Assembly (NCBI GenBank): GCA_026984555.1
Contig: JALSRY010000529.1
Location: 1 to 10,043, forward strand
Source of the DNA: Phycisphaerae bacterium
GTDB lineage: Bacteria; Planctomycetota; Phycisphaerae; UBA1845; Fen-1342
DNA: 10,043 bases
Reading direction: 5' to 3'
Numbering within the stretch: position 1 is the first letter of the stretch; every line of letters starts with the position of its first letter. Below the pieces are notes generated by a model. The model was not told the DNA's origin. It saw only the letters and a program-made list of their open reading frames with translations, and did no database searches. Below are positions 1-6,860 of this stretch, in pieces. The position numbers and the translations under genes were made by a program.

Positions 1-1186
1 AGACCACCTCGTCGCGCATCGAATCACCCGCAGGTTGGCCGTCGACCAGCAGCACGCGCAGCGCCGCCCGCACCGGCAACACCACCCGCCGCACGTCGTC
101 GGCCACCAGCCCATCCGCCGGTTCGAGCGTCGCCGTGACGACGGTCTCGCCCTCGTCGGGCACGGTCAGTTCGACCGAAACGGTGCGGCGTGCGCCCGGC
201 TCGATGGGTTCGATGAGAACGGGCGGCAACGTGGTTTTCCCGTAGGCGACGCGCAGACGAGCGCCCTTGAGCGGGCGTTGCGCGTAATTGGTGACCCATG
301 CGCGGAGTTGGGCGGGCATGCCGGCGATCGTGTGCGGCCGCAACGTCGCGATATCCTCGATGGCCGCGTTGTCGCGTGGCCCGCGTCCGAGCGCGATCAG
401 CATCACCCGCAGTCGGCCCGACGCCACCCGCGTCAGCGGTGCGAACCAGCCGCCGGCGGGGGTTGCGGCGTGCGTCGCACTGTCGCCGGCGGTGTCTGCC
501 GCGTCCCGGCGTGCGAGCCATTCGCTGCGCTGAAAATCGGAAAACATGTAGACGTCGCAGCGTTGGCTTGGGGCCGTGGCATCGATCCGCCGGACGATGG
601 CCGCCACGACGCGGGCCGGGTCTGACCGCCGGCTCGTTACCCGCAGTCGCGCCAACCGTTCGCGTAATGTTCCCCACGACTCGACGTCGAGTGTCTGCGC
701 GTCGGCCAGCGGCCGCTCCGGCGCCGACGTGCGGATCAGCGTGACCGGATCGCCCGGCGAGCCGTCGTGAATCCATTGCAGCAACCGCGTCGTGGCGTCG
801 CGCAGCAACGCAAAATCCTGTTGCGTTCCCGCGCGGAACGCGAGACTCGCGGAATCGTCGAGCACCACGATGCGGTGTACGCGTCCGCGCCCCCCCAACA
901 ACGACGCCACCAGCCCGGGACGCACAAACGGGCGGGCCACGAGCAACGCCAGCAACAACATCGCCAGGCAGCGTAGCGCGAGCAGGAGCCACTGCTCGAA
1001 TCGCACTCGGCGGCGGCTCTCACGCTCAGCCTGGAGCAAGAACCGCATCGCCCCCCATTCGAGGCGTCTGTGCCGCCGCCGCGACAGGTAATGGATGATG
1101 ATCGGCAGCGCGACCAGTCCCGCCCCGCCCAGCAAAGCGGGATGCACGAACCAGGCTGCAAGGAGTTGACCGCCGGCGAACAGCAA
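1..1186 (-). CDS. BatA-like VWA-domain membrane protein (partial, C-terminus off the left edge)
   Basis: The visible 395 codons form an open frame running off the window. With the TTG start at 1186, residues 13-34 read as the conserved BatA N-terminal membrane motif (FVHPALL, then PIIIHYL), followed by the basic stretch SRRRHRR and LEWGAMRFLL. A second membrane helix lies at about 66-84. A von Willebrand factor A-like domain follows, with the metal-site motif DDSAS at 110-114 and the planctomycete-type motif MFSDFQRSEW around D217. A beta-rich part ends near LRVLLVDGQP. Proteins of this family are inner-membrane anchored with an extracytoplasmic VWA domain and usually sit with MoxR-type ATPases; the exact role is unknown. 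No MoxR gene is visible here. The start is uncertain: TTG 1186 has GGAGAG four bases upstream and gives a compact N-terminus. An in-frame ATG at 1285 would add 33 residues of doubtful quality. Family call fairly sure, start unsure. Confidence 0.82.
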   Translation of the reverse strand, partial: MLFAGGQLLAAWFVHPALLGGAGLVALPIIIHYLSRRRHRRLEWGAMRFLLQAERESRRRVRFEQWLLLALRCLAMLLLALLVARPFVRPGLVASLLGGRGRVHRIVVLDDSASLAFRAGTQQDFALLRDATTRLLQWIHDGSPGDPVTLIRTSAPERPLADAQTLDVESWGTLRERLARLRVTSRRSDPARVVAAIVRRIDATAPSQRCDVYMFSDFQRSEWLARRDAADTAGDSATHAATPAGGWFAPLTRVASGRLRVMLIALGRGPRDNAAIEDIATLRPHTIAGMPAQLRAWVTNYAQRPLKGARLRVAYGKTTLPPVLIEPIEPGARRTVSVELTVPDEGETVVTATLEPADGLVADDVRRVVLPVRAALRVLLVDGQPAGDSMRDEVV

Positions 1187-1190
1187 GCGT

Positions 1191-1196
1191 CTCTCC
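1191..1196 (-). promoter_or_regulatory. Ribosome binding site supporting a TTG start
   Basis: On the minus strand GGAGAG lies four bases before TTG at 1186. It is the best Shine-Dalgarno match near the conserved N-terminal membrane motif and is why I prefer TTG over the ATG at 1285 or the GTG at 1147, neither of which has a well-placed site. Confidence 0.4.
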
Positions 1197-1404
1197 GTCC
1201 ACGAACGTTCCCCGGGGTCATGTGTGCCGCCACGCACGCCCGGAAACCAAACGACGGGTCCGCGTCCGGCCGCAACGGCCCACATGCCCCGAACCAGTAT
1301 CGGAGTTTAGCCGCGAACCGTCGAGCCGGCGGGCGCGTTCGGCACCGAATCCTCCATGTCCCACCAAGCTTCCCACTGGCAGCAAACGAAACGCCATCCG
1401 TTGC

Positions 1405-1433
1405 TTGACATCCACGGTAGGCCGCGTTACAAG
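1405..1433 (+). promoter_or_regulatory. Sigma70-type promoter for the cysteine-rich/thioredoxin gene pair
   Basis: A perfect -35 box TTGACA at 1405-1410 is followed, after exactly 17 bases, by TACAAG at 1428-1433, which matches four of six bases of the TATAAT consensus. Transcription would begin near 1440, leaving a leader of roughly 90 bases before ATG 1529. It is the clearest promoter-like match I noticed in the window, standing out because the surrounding DNA is GC-rich. The call rests on consensus matching only. Confidence 0.55.
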
Positions 1434-1515
1434 ACACTTCTGCCTGGGAGATTGTCGCAATGTCCCACGCCTCACATATCGCGTCATGTTCGCCTCATGC
1501 TGCATGCCGCGCTAT

Positions 1516-1520
1516 GGAGG
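1516..1520 (+). promoter_or_regulatory. Strong ribosome binding site that fixes the start at 1529
   Basis: GGAGG is placed eight bases before ATG 1529, which is ideal spacing. An in-frame upstream ATG at 1460 also has GGGAG nine bases ahead, but using it would put 23 polar residues before the signal peptide, so 1529 is preferred. Confidence 0.7.
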
Positions 1521-1528
1521 TTTTCTCA

Positions 1529-2278
1529 ATGCTACGCTATCGTGGAGTTTCCCTGCCCCTCATCGTTGCCGCGTTTCTCTTCCTCCCGCTCCTTACCGCC
1601 AGCTCCTGCCCACGCCGCCCCCCAATCGGCACCTGCTTGCAGCCCGGGCCCACGACCGTTTGCCCGACGGCATGCAAACGCCTGGAGAATTGCCACTCTT
1701 GCTGTGCCTACAAATGGGGCCAGCGCGCCCCCGGCAACGCTGGACGCGATCGCTGTGATACCTCATGCGAGAAGAAGTTTCTGGTCTATCCGAAGGCTCC
1801 CCTGCCCTGGGTGCTCGCCGCCCCTGATCCCGGTCCTGCTGGAATACACCAACCCGCCATCCCGTCTGCCTCGCTCCCCACTGTCCGACCGGTGGGGACC
1901 CACACGAACGCTACAACCGACAATCTGCCATGTGAACGCACCGGCGTGTTCCGGGATATTTTCGCCCATGTACCATCCTTCTTCGATACGCAAGATATGC
2001 GTGCTTTCGTCTGTTGGCTCGACGAAGACGACCGCGCTCGACTCCTTGAGGACATCCTCTTGCACCAAGGTGACGTTGACCAACTAACTGCCGATGATTA
2101 CGCGTCACTGATGGAGTGGGTAAACACAAATACTCAGGACCTTCTTGATATGCTTAATACTTATGGAGAGCTTGACGGAGACCCCAACGACGTCTTTCCG
2201 GCGTACCGGAATCTCTTTCTCGATCAACTGTGGTTTGACTATCGTCAGGGTGCGTATGACGAGTGGATCATGGAGTAA
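1529..2278 (+). CDS. Cysteine-rich exported protein, possibly a lipoprotein, of unknown function
   Basis: This 249-residue protein is not one I recognise. Residues 1-26 are a clear Sec signal (basic start LRYR, hydrophobic core from 7 to 22), ending in TASSC at 23-27. That fits the loose lipobox pattern but not the strict L-A-G-C form, so lipidation at C27 is possible and not certain. Cysteines fall at 27, 36, 45, 49, 55, 58, 59, 76 and 80, including two CX3C pairs (45/49 and 76/80) and a CX2CC. If C27 is lipidated, eight remain in this block, enough for four disulfides or a metal site. A proline-rich linker (about 88-122) leads to an acidic, probably helical C-terminal half (about 140-249) rich in Asp, Glu and aromatic residues, with two more cysteines at 135 and 162. 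The gene is AT-richer than its neighbours (26 of 60 bases GC at 2101-2160). Its stop runs into the start region of the thioredoxin-like gene, so the two are likely co-translated and may act together in the periplasm. Confidence 0.75.
   Translation: MLRYRGVSLPLIVAAFLFLPLLTASSCPRRPPIGTCLQPGPTTVCPTACKRLENCHSCCAYKWGQRAPGNAGRDRCDTSCEKKFLVYPKAPLPWVLAAPDPGPAGIHQPAIPSASLPTVRPVGTHTNATTDNLPCERTGVFRDIFAHVPSFFDTQDMRAFVCWLDEDDRARLLEDILLHQGDVDQLTADDYASLMEWVNTNTQDLLDMLNTYGELDGDPNDVFPAYRNLFLDQLWFDYRQGAYDEWIME
2272..2275 (+). promoter_or_regulatory. Ribosome binding site inside the end of the upstream gene, with a TAATG overlap
   Basis: GGAG overlaps the last codons of the cysteine-rich gene. The stop TAA (2276-2278) shares its last A with an ATG at 2278, and a second in-frame ATG lies at 2287. 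The spacing is two bases to 2278 (too short) and eleven to 2287 (acceptable), so 2287 is chosen. Either start implies translational coupling of the two genes. Confidence 0.55.
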
Positions 2279-2286
2279 TGAGCGCC

Positions 2287-3825
2287 ATGTCTCGCACAGT
2301 CGCCCTTCTTGCTGGACTTACGCTCCTGGTCCCCGCGGCAACCGTCGCAGCCGATAGTGTCCCCGCCACGATCCGTCTCGGGCGCTACTCGATCGGCGGA
2401 GCGGCATGGTTCAACGTCGATCAACCCTTGCGAACCTATGATCTGGCACGACGCCCCGTACTGGTTGTCTACTGGGCCACATGGTGTCCACATTGTCTGC
2501 GCAACGTTCCGCTCATCAATACCTTGGAGCACATGTACGCCGACCGTGGCCTGGTGATTATTGCCGTAACCCAGGAACCCGCGACTGTGGTCGCATCCTA
2601 TGTGAAAGCCTACCAGATCCGCTATCCGGTCTGCGCGGGCGCCCCCGCTCGGTATTGCGAGGGGATACCCAGCGTTCCCCATTTTCTACTTTTTTCCGCA
2701 ACCCACACCCTGTTGCGCCAGGGATCCCCTCAAGACGTCGTTCGCGCGCTACATGTGCTCATGAAAACTCACGAGTACAATGTAACGCACGCCCTCACGC
2801 GCCCGGGCACCACCTCAACGCGTCCCGTCGGCTGCTCTTGGGCTCCGGGACGCGGTCCCGGCAATCTCGCCAAAGCCGTGGGCACGATTACGGATTCTAT
2901 ACAACACAGAATAGCGTTGGACGCTTCTGCATTGAAGCGAGTATATGATTTCTACTGGCTCAGCCTGCCAGCCAACGGCCAGCCCGGTGATTCCGAATTG
3001 CGATCGATGGCGAACACCGCGCTGCTCACAATGTTTGCTGCGGCCCGAGACGTGCAGGACACAAAGGCCCTCGATTCCATTCGCGCGGAAGTGCTCAAGA
3101 GGTTGCAGTCGCCCAGCCCATTGTGGTCTGACCGCGCTGCAATGGCGCGGTATACTACATATGTATTTCCCGAAGGCAACGCCTCTGCACTGCGGGCCTT
3201 GCGCGCGGAACTAAGAAAGGAAAAGAATCCTCTTGTAAGGTACTATCTCACAGTAGCTCTGGAAACGCTTGATCCTTCTGTACCGCGACAGGAAGATCCT
3301 CCTTCGGAGATAACAAGATACCAGCAACGATACCGAACCGCAAGAGCATCATGGCTTGCTCGACTCAATGGAATGCCGCCCGAGTGGTCCGATTATGACC
3401 GGTTCGTCAGCAACATAGTTATGCCTGCATACAACGCATCCCGCTACGACCCGAATCTGCTGCGCAAGCTAGAGCGACTCTACTACCAGCATCAGGGTGA
3501 AACACCTGCGGATGTGTTGTTTCGCTACGATCTCCTTCAACTCCTGGGCTCTATCATCGGCAGGTTTGGTGAACGGTTACCGGAAGCGGAACGCCGACCA
3601 ATCGGCACATTCGTACTTTCTTTGCTGTCTGGCGAACCCGATATACATTGGGAACTACGGCAAAGTGCATTGTTTGCAGTTCGCGCCGAGCTCTTCGACG
3701 CGTCGGCAAGAAAGCAGGCTGTGGCCTACCTTAAGCGCTGGCTCCGTAAGGAAGATGTGCGTATTGTGCGCGCGAGTATGCAGGCAGCGATTCTTGAGCT
3801 GGAACATCCAAATCCTGGCGGATGA
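2287..3825 (+). CDS. Exported TlpA-like thioredoxin with CPHC active site and helical (HEAT-like) C-terminal tail
   Basis: The product has 512 residues. Residues 1-22 form a Sec signal peptide, with likely cleavage after TVAA. Residues about 30-165 form a thioredoxin fold of TlpA/AhpC-TSA type: strand VLVVYWATW, active site C67-P-H-C70, strand LVIIAVTQE, and a probable cis-proline at V130-P131 followed by HFLLF. CPHC is the active-site sequence of the oxidase DsbA, whereas TlpA and ResA reductases usually carry CxPC, which hints at an oxidising role. Three further cysteines lie at 116, 124 and in the motif VGCSW. The remaining 300-plus residues are mostly helical. HEAT-like pairs appear near 300-330 (ALRALRAELRKEKNPLVRYY) and over the last 60 residues. 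Typical TlpA-like proteins are under 200 residues, so this is a fusion. Codons such as ATA, AGA, AGG and CTA are common, unlike in neighbouring genes. The start could also be 2278. The thioredoxin call is firm; direction of redox chemistry and substrate are inferred. Confidence 0.8.
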   Translation: MSRTVALLAGLTLLVPAATVAADSVPATIRLGRYSIGGAAWFNVDQPLRTYDLARRPVLVVYWATWCPHCLRNVPLINTLEHMYADRGLVIIAVTQEPATVVASYVKAYQIRYPVCAGAPARYCEGIPSVPHFLLFSATHTLLRQGSPQDVVRALHVLMKTHEYNVTHALTRPGTTSTRPVGCSWAPGRGPGNLAKAVGTITDSIQHRIALDASALKRVYDFYWLSLPANGQPGDSELRSMANTALLTMFAAARDVQDTKALDSIRAEVLKRLQSPSPLWSDRAAMARYTTYVFPEGNASALRALRAELRKEKNPLVRYYLTVALETLDPSVPRQEDPPSEITRYQQRYRTARASWLARLNGMPPEWSDYDRFVSNIVMPAYNASRYDPNLLRKLERLYYQHQGETPADVLFRYDLLQLLGSIIGRFGERLPEAERRPIGTFVLSLLSGEPDIHWELRQSALFAVRAELFDASARKQAVAYLKRWLRKEDVRIVRASMQAAILELEHPNPGG

Positions 3826-3845
3826 ACTGTGCCGGGCGTCGTGCT

Positions 3846-4856
3846 TTACCTCGTAATCTGGCAGATGGCGTATGCCGCGGCGACCTGGACGCGCGCGTCG
3901 TGCTCGCCGGCGGCGAGCTTCTCCAGCAGCGGAAGGGCCTTGTTCTGACGCATCGCGCCGAGCGCGAGGGCGGCGTTGACGCGGATTTGCATCGTCTCGT
4001 CGTCGTTCTGGCCGGTTCGACGCAAGGACTCCGCCGCCAGTGCGTAGCCGGCCCGGTCGCCGAGTCGGGCCAGCGCCCGCGCCGCCAACAGGCGGATCTG
4101 CACGTAGGTTTGTTTGTCGTCGAGCAACCGGTGCAATGCCGCCCGCGCCCGCGGCGCCGCCAGGCGGTCCAGCGTTTGAAGCGCGATCAGCCGCGAGGTG
4201 ATATCGCTTTGCGTGTAGTAAATGAGGGCGTCGATCGATTCGTCGTCGCCGAGCATCGCCATCGCGGAAACGATGTGTACCTGGACGTAGGAGACCTTTT
4301 CCCGCCGCAGCGCGAGCTTGAGGCGTTTGAGCGCTTTCTTTTCGCCGAGCTTGCCGATGAGGTACGCGGCGTCGGCCCGGACCTTTTCGTCGGGGCTGTT
4401 GGTGAGGGCCGTCACGAGAACGCGGGCGGCCCCGGTCTTGCCACAGCGATAGTCGGCATAAGCCGCCCCGATCCGCACGTGGGCATCGGGCTCCTTGAGC
4501 AGTCGGCGGATCACGGGCAACGAGGCCCGATCGCGGACATCCCCAAGAGCCACGAGCCCGGCATAACGCACGAGCTTGGAATCGGCCGCCGCCGCAGCGC
4601 GAAACAGCTCGACGCTGTGTTGGGGATCGACGTCCACCAGCGCTTCGATGGCGTTGGCCCGGACGATGGGGTCGTCCACTTCGGCCGCCGTCCGTAACAG
4701 CGTAAGCGCCCGCCGGGCCAGCGGTACGGCGTGTGTGGGCGAGACCTGCGCCGCGGGGGCTTGGCAGCCGGAAAGCAAGACCAGCAAACCGACGGCCAGC
4801 CGCGAGGCCACCGGGTATCGGTATCCATGCACTCCAACCGCTGCTATGCGCGTCAT
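3846..4856 (-). CDS. HEAT-repeat lipoprotein
   Basis: The 336-residue product starts with a lipoprotein signal: hydrophobic core at about 20-28 and lipobox L28-S-G-C31, with Q at +2, which by the Lol rule of Gram-negative bacteria favours the outer membrane. From about residue 45 to the end it consists of tandem HEAT/PBS-lyase-type helical pairs. Repeated features are V+A/AA+AL or AYLIGKLG-like second helices and a conserved Asp/Arg turn (for example DPIVRANAIEALVDVD, DEKVRADAAYLIGKLG, DARVQVAAAYAICQI). HEAT arrays are protein-binding scaffolds, so the likely role is an envelope scaffold with an unknown partner. The start is well fixed: ATG 4856 follows AGGAGG at eight bases. It abuts the stop of lnt with no intervening base, so the two genes form an operon, which makes sense because Lnt completes the acylation of lipoproteins. 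The stop lies 20 bases from the stop of the convergent thioredoxin-like gene. Confidence 0.85.
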   Translation of the reverse strand: MTRIAAVGVHGYRYPVASRLAVGLLVLLSGCQAPAAQVSPTHAVPLARRALTLLRTAAEVDDPIVRANAIEALVDVDPQHSVELFRAAAAADSKLVRYAGLVALGDVRDRASLPVIRRLLKEPDAHVRIGAAYADYRCGKTGAARVLVTALTNSPDEKVRADAAYLIGKLGEKKALKRLKLALRREKVSYVQVHIVSAMAMLGDDESIDALIYYTQSDITSRLIALQTLDRLAAPRARAALHRLLDDKQTYVQIRLLAARALARLGDRAGYALAAESLRRTGQNDDETMQIRVNAALALGAMRQNKALPLLEKLAAGEHDARVQVAAAYAICQITR

Positions 4857-6860
4857 TTACGAAACCTCCTGGCCCGCCGCGCGTCCCTGGAACCACTGGG
4901 CGACTCGAGCCCGCGCAGCCAGAATCCAGCGTGTGATGATCGCTCCGGCCCAGAGCGCGGCACTGAGCACGACGCACGTGATGGCAAACCAGTCGCCCCA
5001 GCGCCCGTAGAAGCTGGTCCGCTGGTCGATCTTCAGCGCGGCAATGCGATAGCCGATGATCCCCGGTCCGGTCAAACGACCGTGTTTCTCGACCATGTTG
5101 TACAAGCGGCCGGACGGATCGATGAAGCCGCTGATGCCCGTGTTCACCGACCGGGCGATCGCAACGCGGTTTTCGACGGCCCGGAAGATGCAAATCGCGA
5201 GATGCTGAGGCAGCTCGGCGCTGTGCTGAAACCAGCCGTCGTTGCTGACGTTGACCAGGAAATCGGCCCGTCGCCCGCCGCCACGTTCCCAGGCGAAACG
5301 CCGAATCAAGGCGGGCACCGTGTCTTCGTAGCAGATCGGCGTGCCAAAACGCCACGTCTTGCCGCCGACCTCGAGCGGAAACACCGTGCACTCGGTCCCC
5401 GACCACAACGAATACTCGATCTTGCCGCCGTTGCTGAACGGGCTGAGCCGGTTCAGCCAGCGGTACAGCCAGTGGAGGTCGATCCCCCACACGCGCGTGT
5501 TCCGAAACGGCACCACCTCGCCGAACGGCACGAGGTGGATTTTGTCGTAGCGTACGCGGCGTTGTCGGCCGTCGGGGTTGTACACCAGCACCGAGTTGTA
5601 GCGCTTGATTCGCGGGTACGCCTGCTCCGGCGACACGTCCACCGACACCGCCCCCACCAGCACCGTCACCGGCGGGCCTCCCTCCGGAGGCAGGCGCGGC
5701 AGGCGAATCCGGGGTTGCCCGCGGGATTCGCGCGGGTTCAGGGCGTTCTCGAACGATGCGATGATCCGGTTCACTTCCGGGTAGTCCCCCCGCGCGAAGG
5801 CCGAAATAGCCTGGTGGCACATTTTTCCGTACGGCCACGTCCCCGCCGGCAGTTCCTCGCTGTCCTGCGGCGGCCGTTCGAGGAAGCCAATGTTCTGCGT
5901 CGCCGACCAGGCCGTTTCGGGAAACGCGATCAGGTCCGGTTTCTCGCGGGCCGCCTGGGCCGCCAGCGTCAGGTAGCGGGCGAAAATGACGTATTCGTCT
6001 TCGCTGTACGGCGGCGTACTGCTGAGAGGGAAATCCTCCTGGATCACGGCGACGCGTGGCCCATCGCGAAACTCCTCGCGTTTGAGCCGATAGCGCCCGT
6101 ACAGGAAGTCCCCCGCGAGCAGGACGATCAACACGACGCTGCCGACCGCCGGATTGAGCCAGCTACGCCGGTGTCCCACCATCGGCCACCAGCGCAGGAT
6201 CCATTCCACGATCACCGCGTTGACCATCACCGCCAGAAACGTGACCCCCCACGCTCCAACGAGGTCACATACCTGGATGAATGCGATGTGGCGTGAAAAC
6301 GCGTGGGCCAGGTAGAGCCAGGGGAAACCCGTCATGACCCAGCCGCGGAGAAACTCGCAAGCCACCCAGACGACGGGCAAGGTCCAGATCGGTGAGATGC
6401 CCGCCCGCCGACCCGTCCGCACCGCCCACGCCGCCAGGGGCCAGTACAACCCCAGGTAGATCGCCAGCGCCACGTATCCCAGCCCCGTCACCGGCTCCAG
6501 CCACGTCAGGTTCACCAGGAAGAACAAGCTCCCCAGCAAGAAACTACCCCAGTGGACCAGCCACGGCCGCTCCACCCGGCAGACGGCAACCGTCCACGGA
6601 ACCAGCCCCACCAGCGCCAGCGGCCACCAGCTCCGCGGCGGAAACACCAGCGACAGGCACACCACGCTCACGCCCGACAGCCCGACCATCAAGGCCACGT
6701 CGGGTAACAGCCCCCGCACCGATCGGCGTCTCGCCGACAGCTCCGCCACACGCGGCTGGCCTCCGCCGGCCGCACGTTCCGCGGCGCTGACGCTCCGCTC
6801 ACCTGCCGTGTTGTCGCTCGTACCTCTGGCGTGCATCCGCGCATTTCTACCCCCGATCAT
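4857..6860 (-). CDS. lnt: Apolipoprotein N-acyltransferase (Lnt)
   Basis: Lnt transfers a third acyl chain from phospholipid to the N-terminal cysteine of diacylated lipoproteins in the inner membrane. The N-terminal half has about six hydrophobic membrane segments, and a last one follows near the C-terminus (WFAITCVVLSAALWAG). Between them lies the nitrilase-like catalytic domain. All triad elements are present: Glu315 in FPETAW, Lys440 in YDKIHLVPFGE and Cys510 in PICYED, with the family motif VNVSNDGWF downstream. Numbering assumes ATG 6860, giving 667 residues against about 510 in E. coli. The extra length lies in a polar N-terminal extension of about 50 residues and in the stretch between Glu and Lys (125 residues, against 68 from E267 to K335 in E. 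coli). The start is uncertain: GTG 6890, ATG 6860 (weak AGG ahead) and ATG 6836 are all in frame and precede the first helix. It is first in an operon with the HEAT-repeat lipoprotein gene. Confidence 0.95.
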   Translation of the reverse strand: MIGGRNARMHARGTSDNTAGERSVSAAERAAGGGQPRVAELSARRRSVRGLLPDVALMVGLSGVSVVCLSLVFPPRSWWPLALVGLVPWTVAVCRVERPWLVHWGSFLLGSLFFLVNLTWLEPVTGLGYVALAIYLGLYWPLAAWAVRTGRRAGISPIWTLPVVWVACEFLRGWVMTGFPWLYLAHAFSRHIAFIQVCDLVGAWGVTFLAVMVNAVIVEWILRWWPMVGHRRSWLNPAVGSVVLIVLLAGDFLYGRYRLKREEFRDGPRVAVIQEDFPLSSTPPYSEDEYVIFARYLTLAAQAAREKPDLIAFPETAWSATQNIGFLERPPQDSEELPAGTWPYGKMCHQAISAFARGDYPEVNRIIASFENALNPRESRGQPRIRLPRLPPEGGPPVTVLVGAVSVDVSPEQAYPRIKRYNSVLVYNPDGRQRRVRYDKIHLVPFGEVVPFRNTRVWGIDLHWLYRWLNRLSPFSNGGKIEYSLWSGTECTVFPLEVGGKTWRFGTPICYEDTVPALIRRFAWERGGGRRADFLVNVSNDGWFQHSAELPQHLAICIFRAVENRVAIARSVNTGISGFIDPSGRLYNMVEKHGRLTGPGIIGYRIAALKIDQRTSFYGRWGDWFAITCVVLSAALWAGAIITRWILAARARVAQWFQGRAAGQEVS
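4865..4870 (-). promoter_or_regulatory. AGGAGG ribosome binding site embedded in the last codons of lnt
   Basis: The perfect minus-strand AGGAGG lies within the Gln-Glu-Val end of lnt, eight bases before ATG 4856, which follows directly on the lnt stop TAA. The arrangement favours reinitiation or coupled translation of the lipoprotein gene. Confidence 0.75.

Larger units (their letters stand above)
1187..1528. other. Divergent intergenic region between the BatA-like gene and the cysteine-rich gene
   Basis: This gap separates two divergently oriented genes. The part from 1187 to 1285 might be coding if the BatA-like protein begins at ATG 1285; an in-frame stop just upstream of that ATG sets the limit. 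The central and right parts hold a rightward sigma70-type promoter and a leader of about 90 bases. I found no convincing promoter for the minus strand, no RNA gene and no strong hairpin. Open frames crossing it in other phases have no recognisable protein character. Confidence 0.6.

Noticed and set aside
24..992. Long minus-strand frame of 322 codons rich in Arg, Ala and Gly
   Set aside because: It overlaps the BatA-like gene in another phase; its composition is typical of a GC-rich shadow frame, while the other phase gives clear family motifs.
1356..1468. Nine-base direct repeat ATGTCCCAC at 1356 and 1460
   Set aside because: Too short, with no third copy or link to insertion ends; likely chance.
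1356..2087. Plus-strand frame of 243 codons overlapping the cysteine-rich gene
   Set aside because: It lacks a signal peptide, domain or good ribosome binding site, whereas the overlapping frame at 1529 has all features of an exported protein.
3655..5838. Minus-strand frame of 727 codons overlapping the HEAT lipoprotein gene and lnt
   Set aside because: Its translation is low-complexity Arg/Gly/Pro with no motif. The alternative phases give Lnt catalytic motifs and HEAT repeats with proper ribosome binding sites.
4731..6296. Plus-strand frame of 521 codons opposite lnt
   Set aside because: It is antisense to lnt, rich in Arg, His and Asp, with no recognisable domain; it arises from GC-rich third positions.
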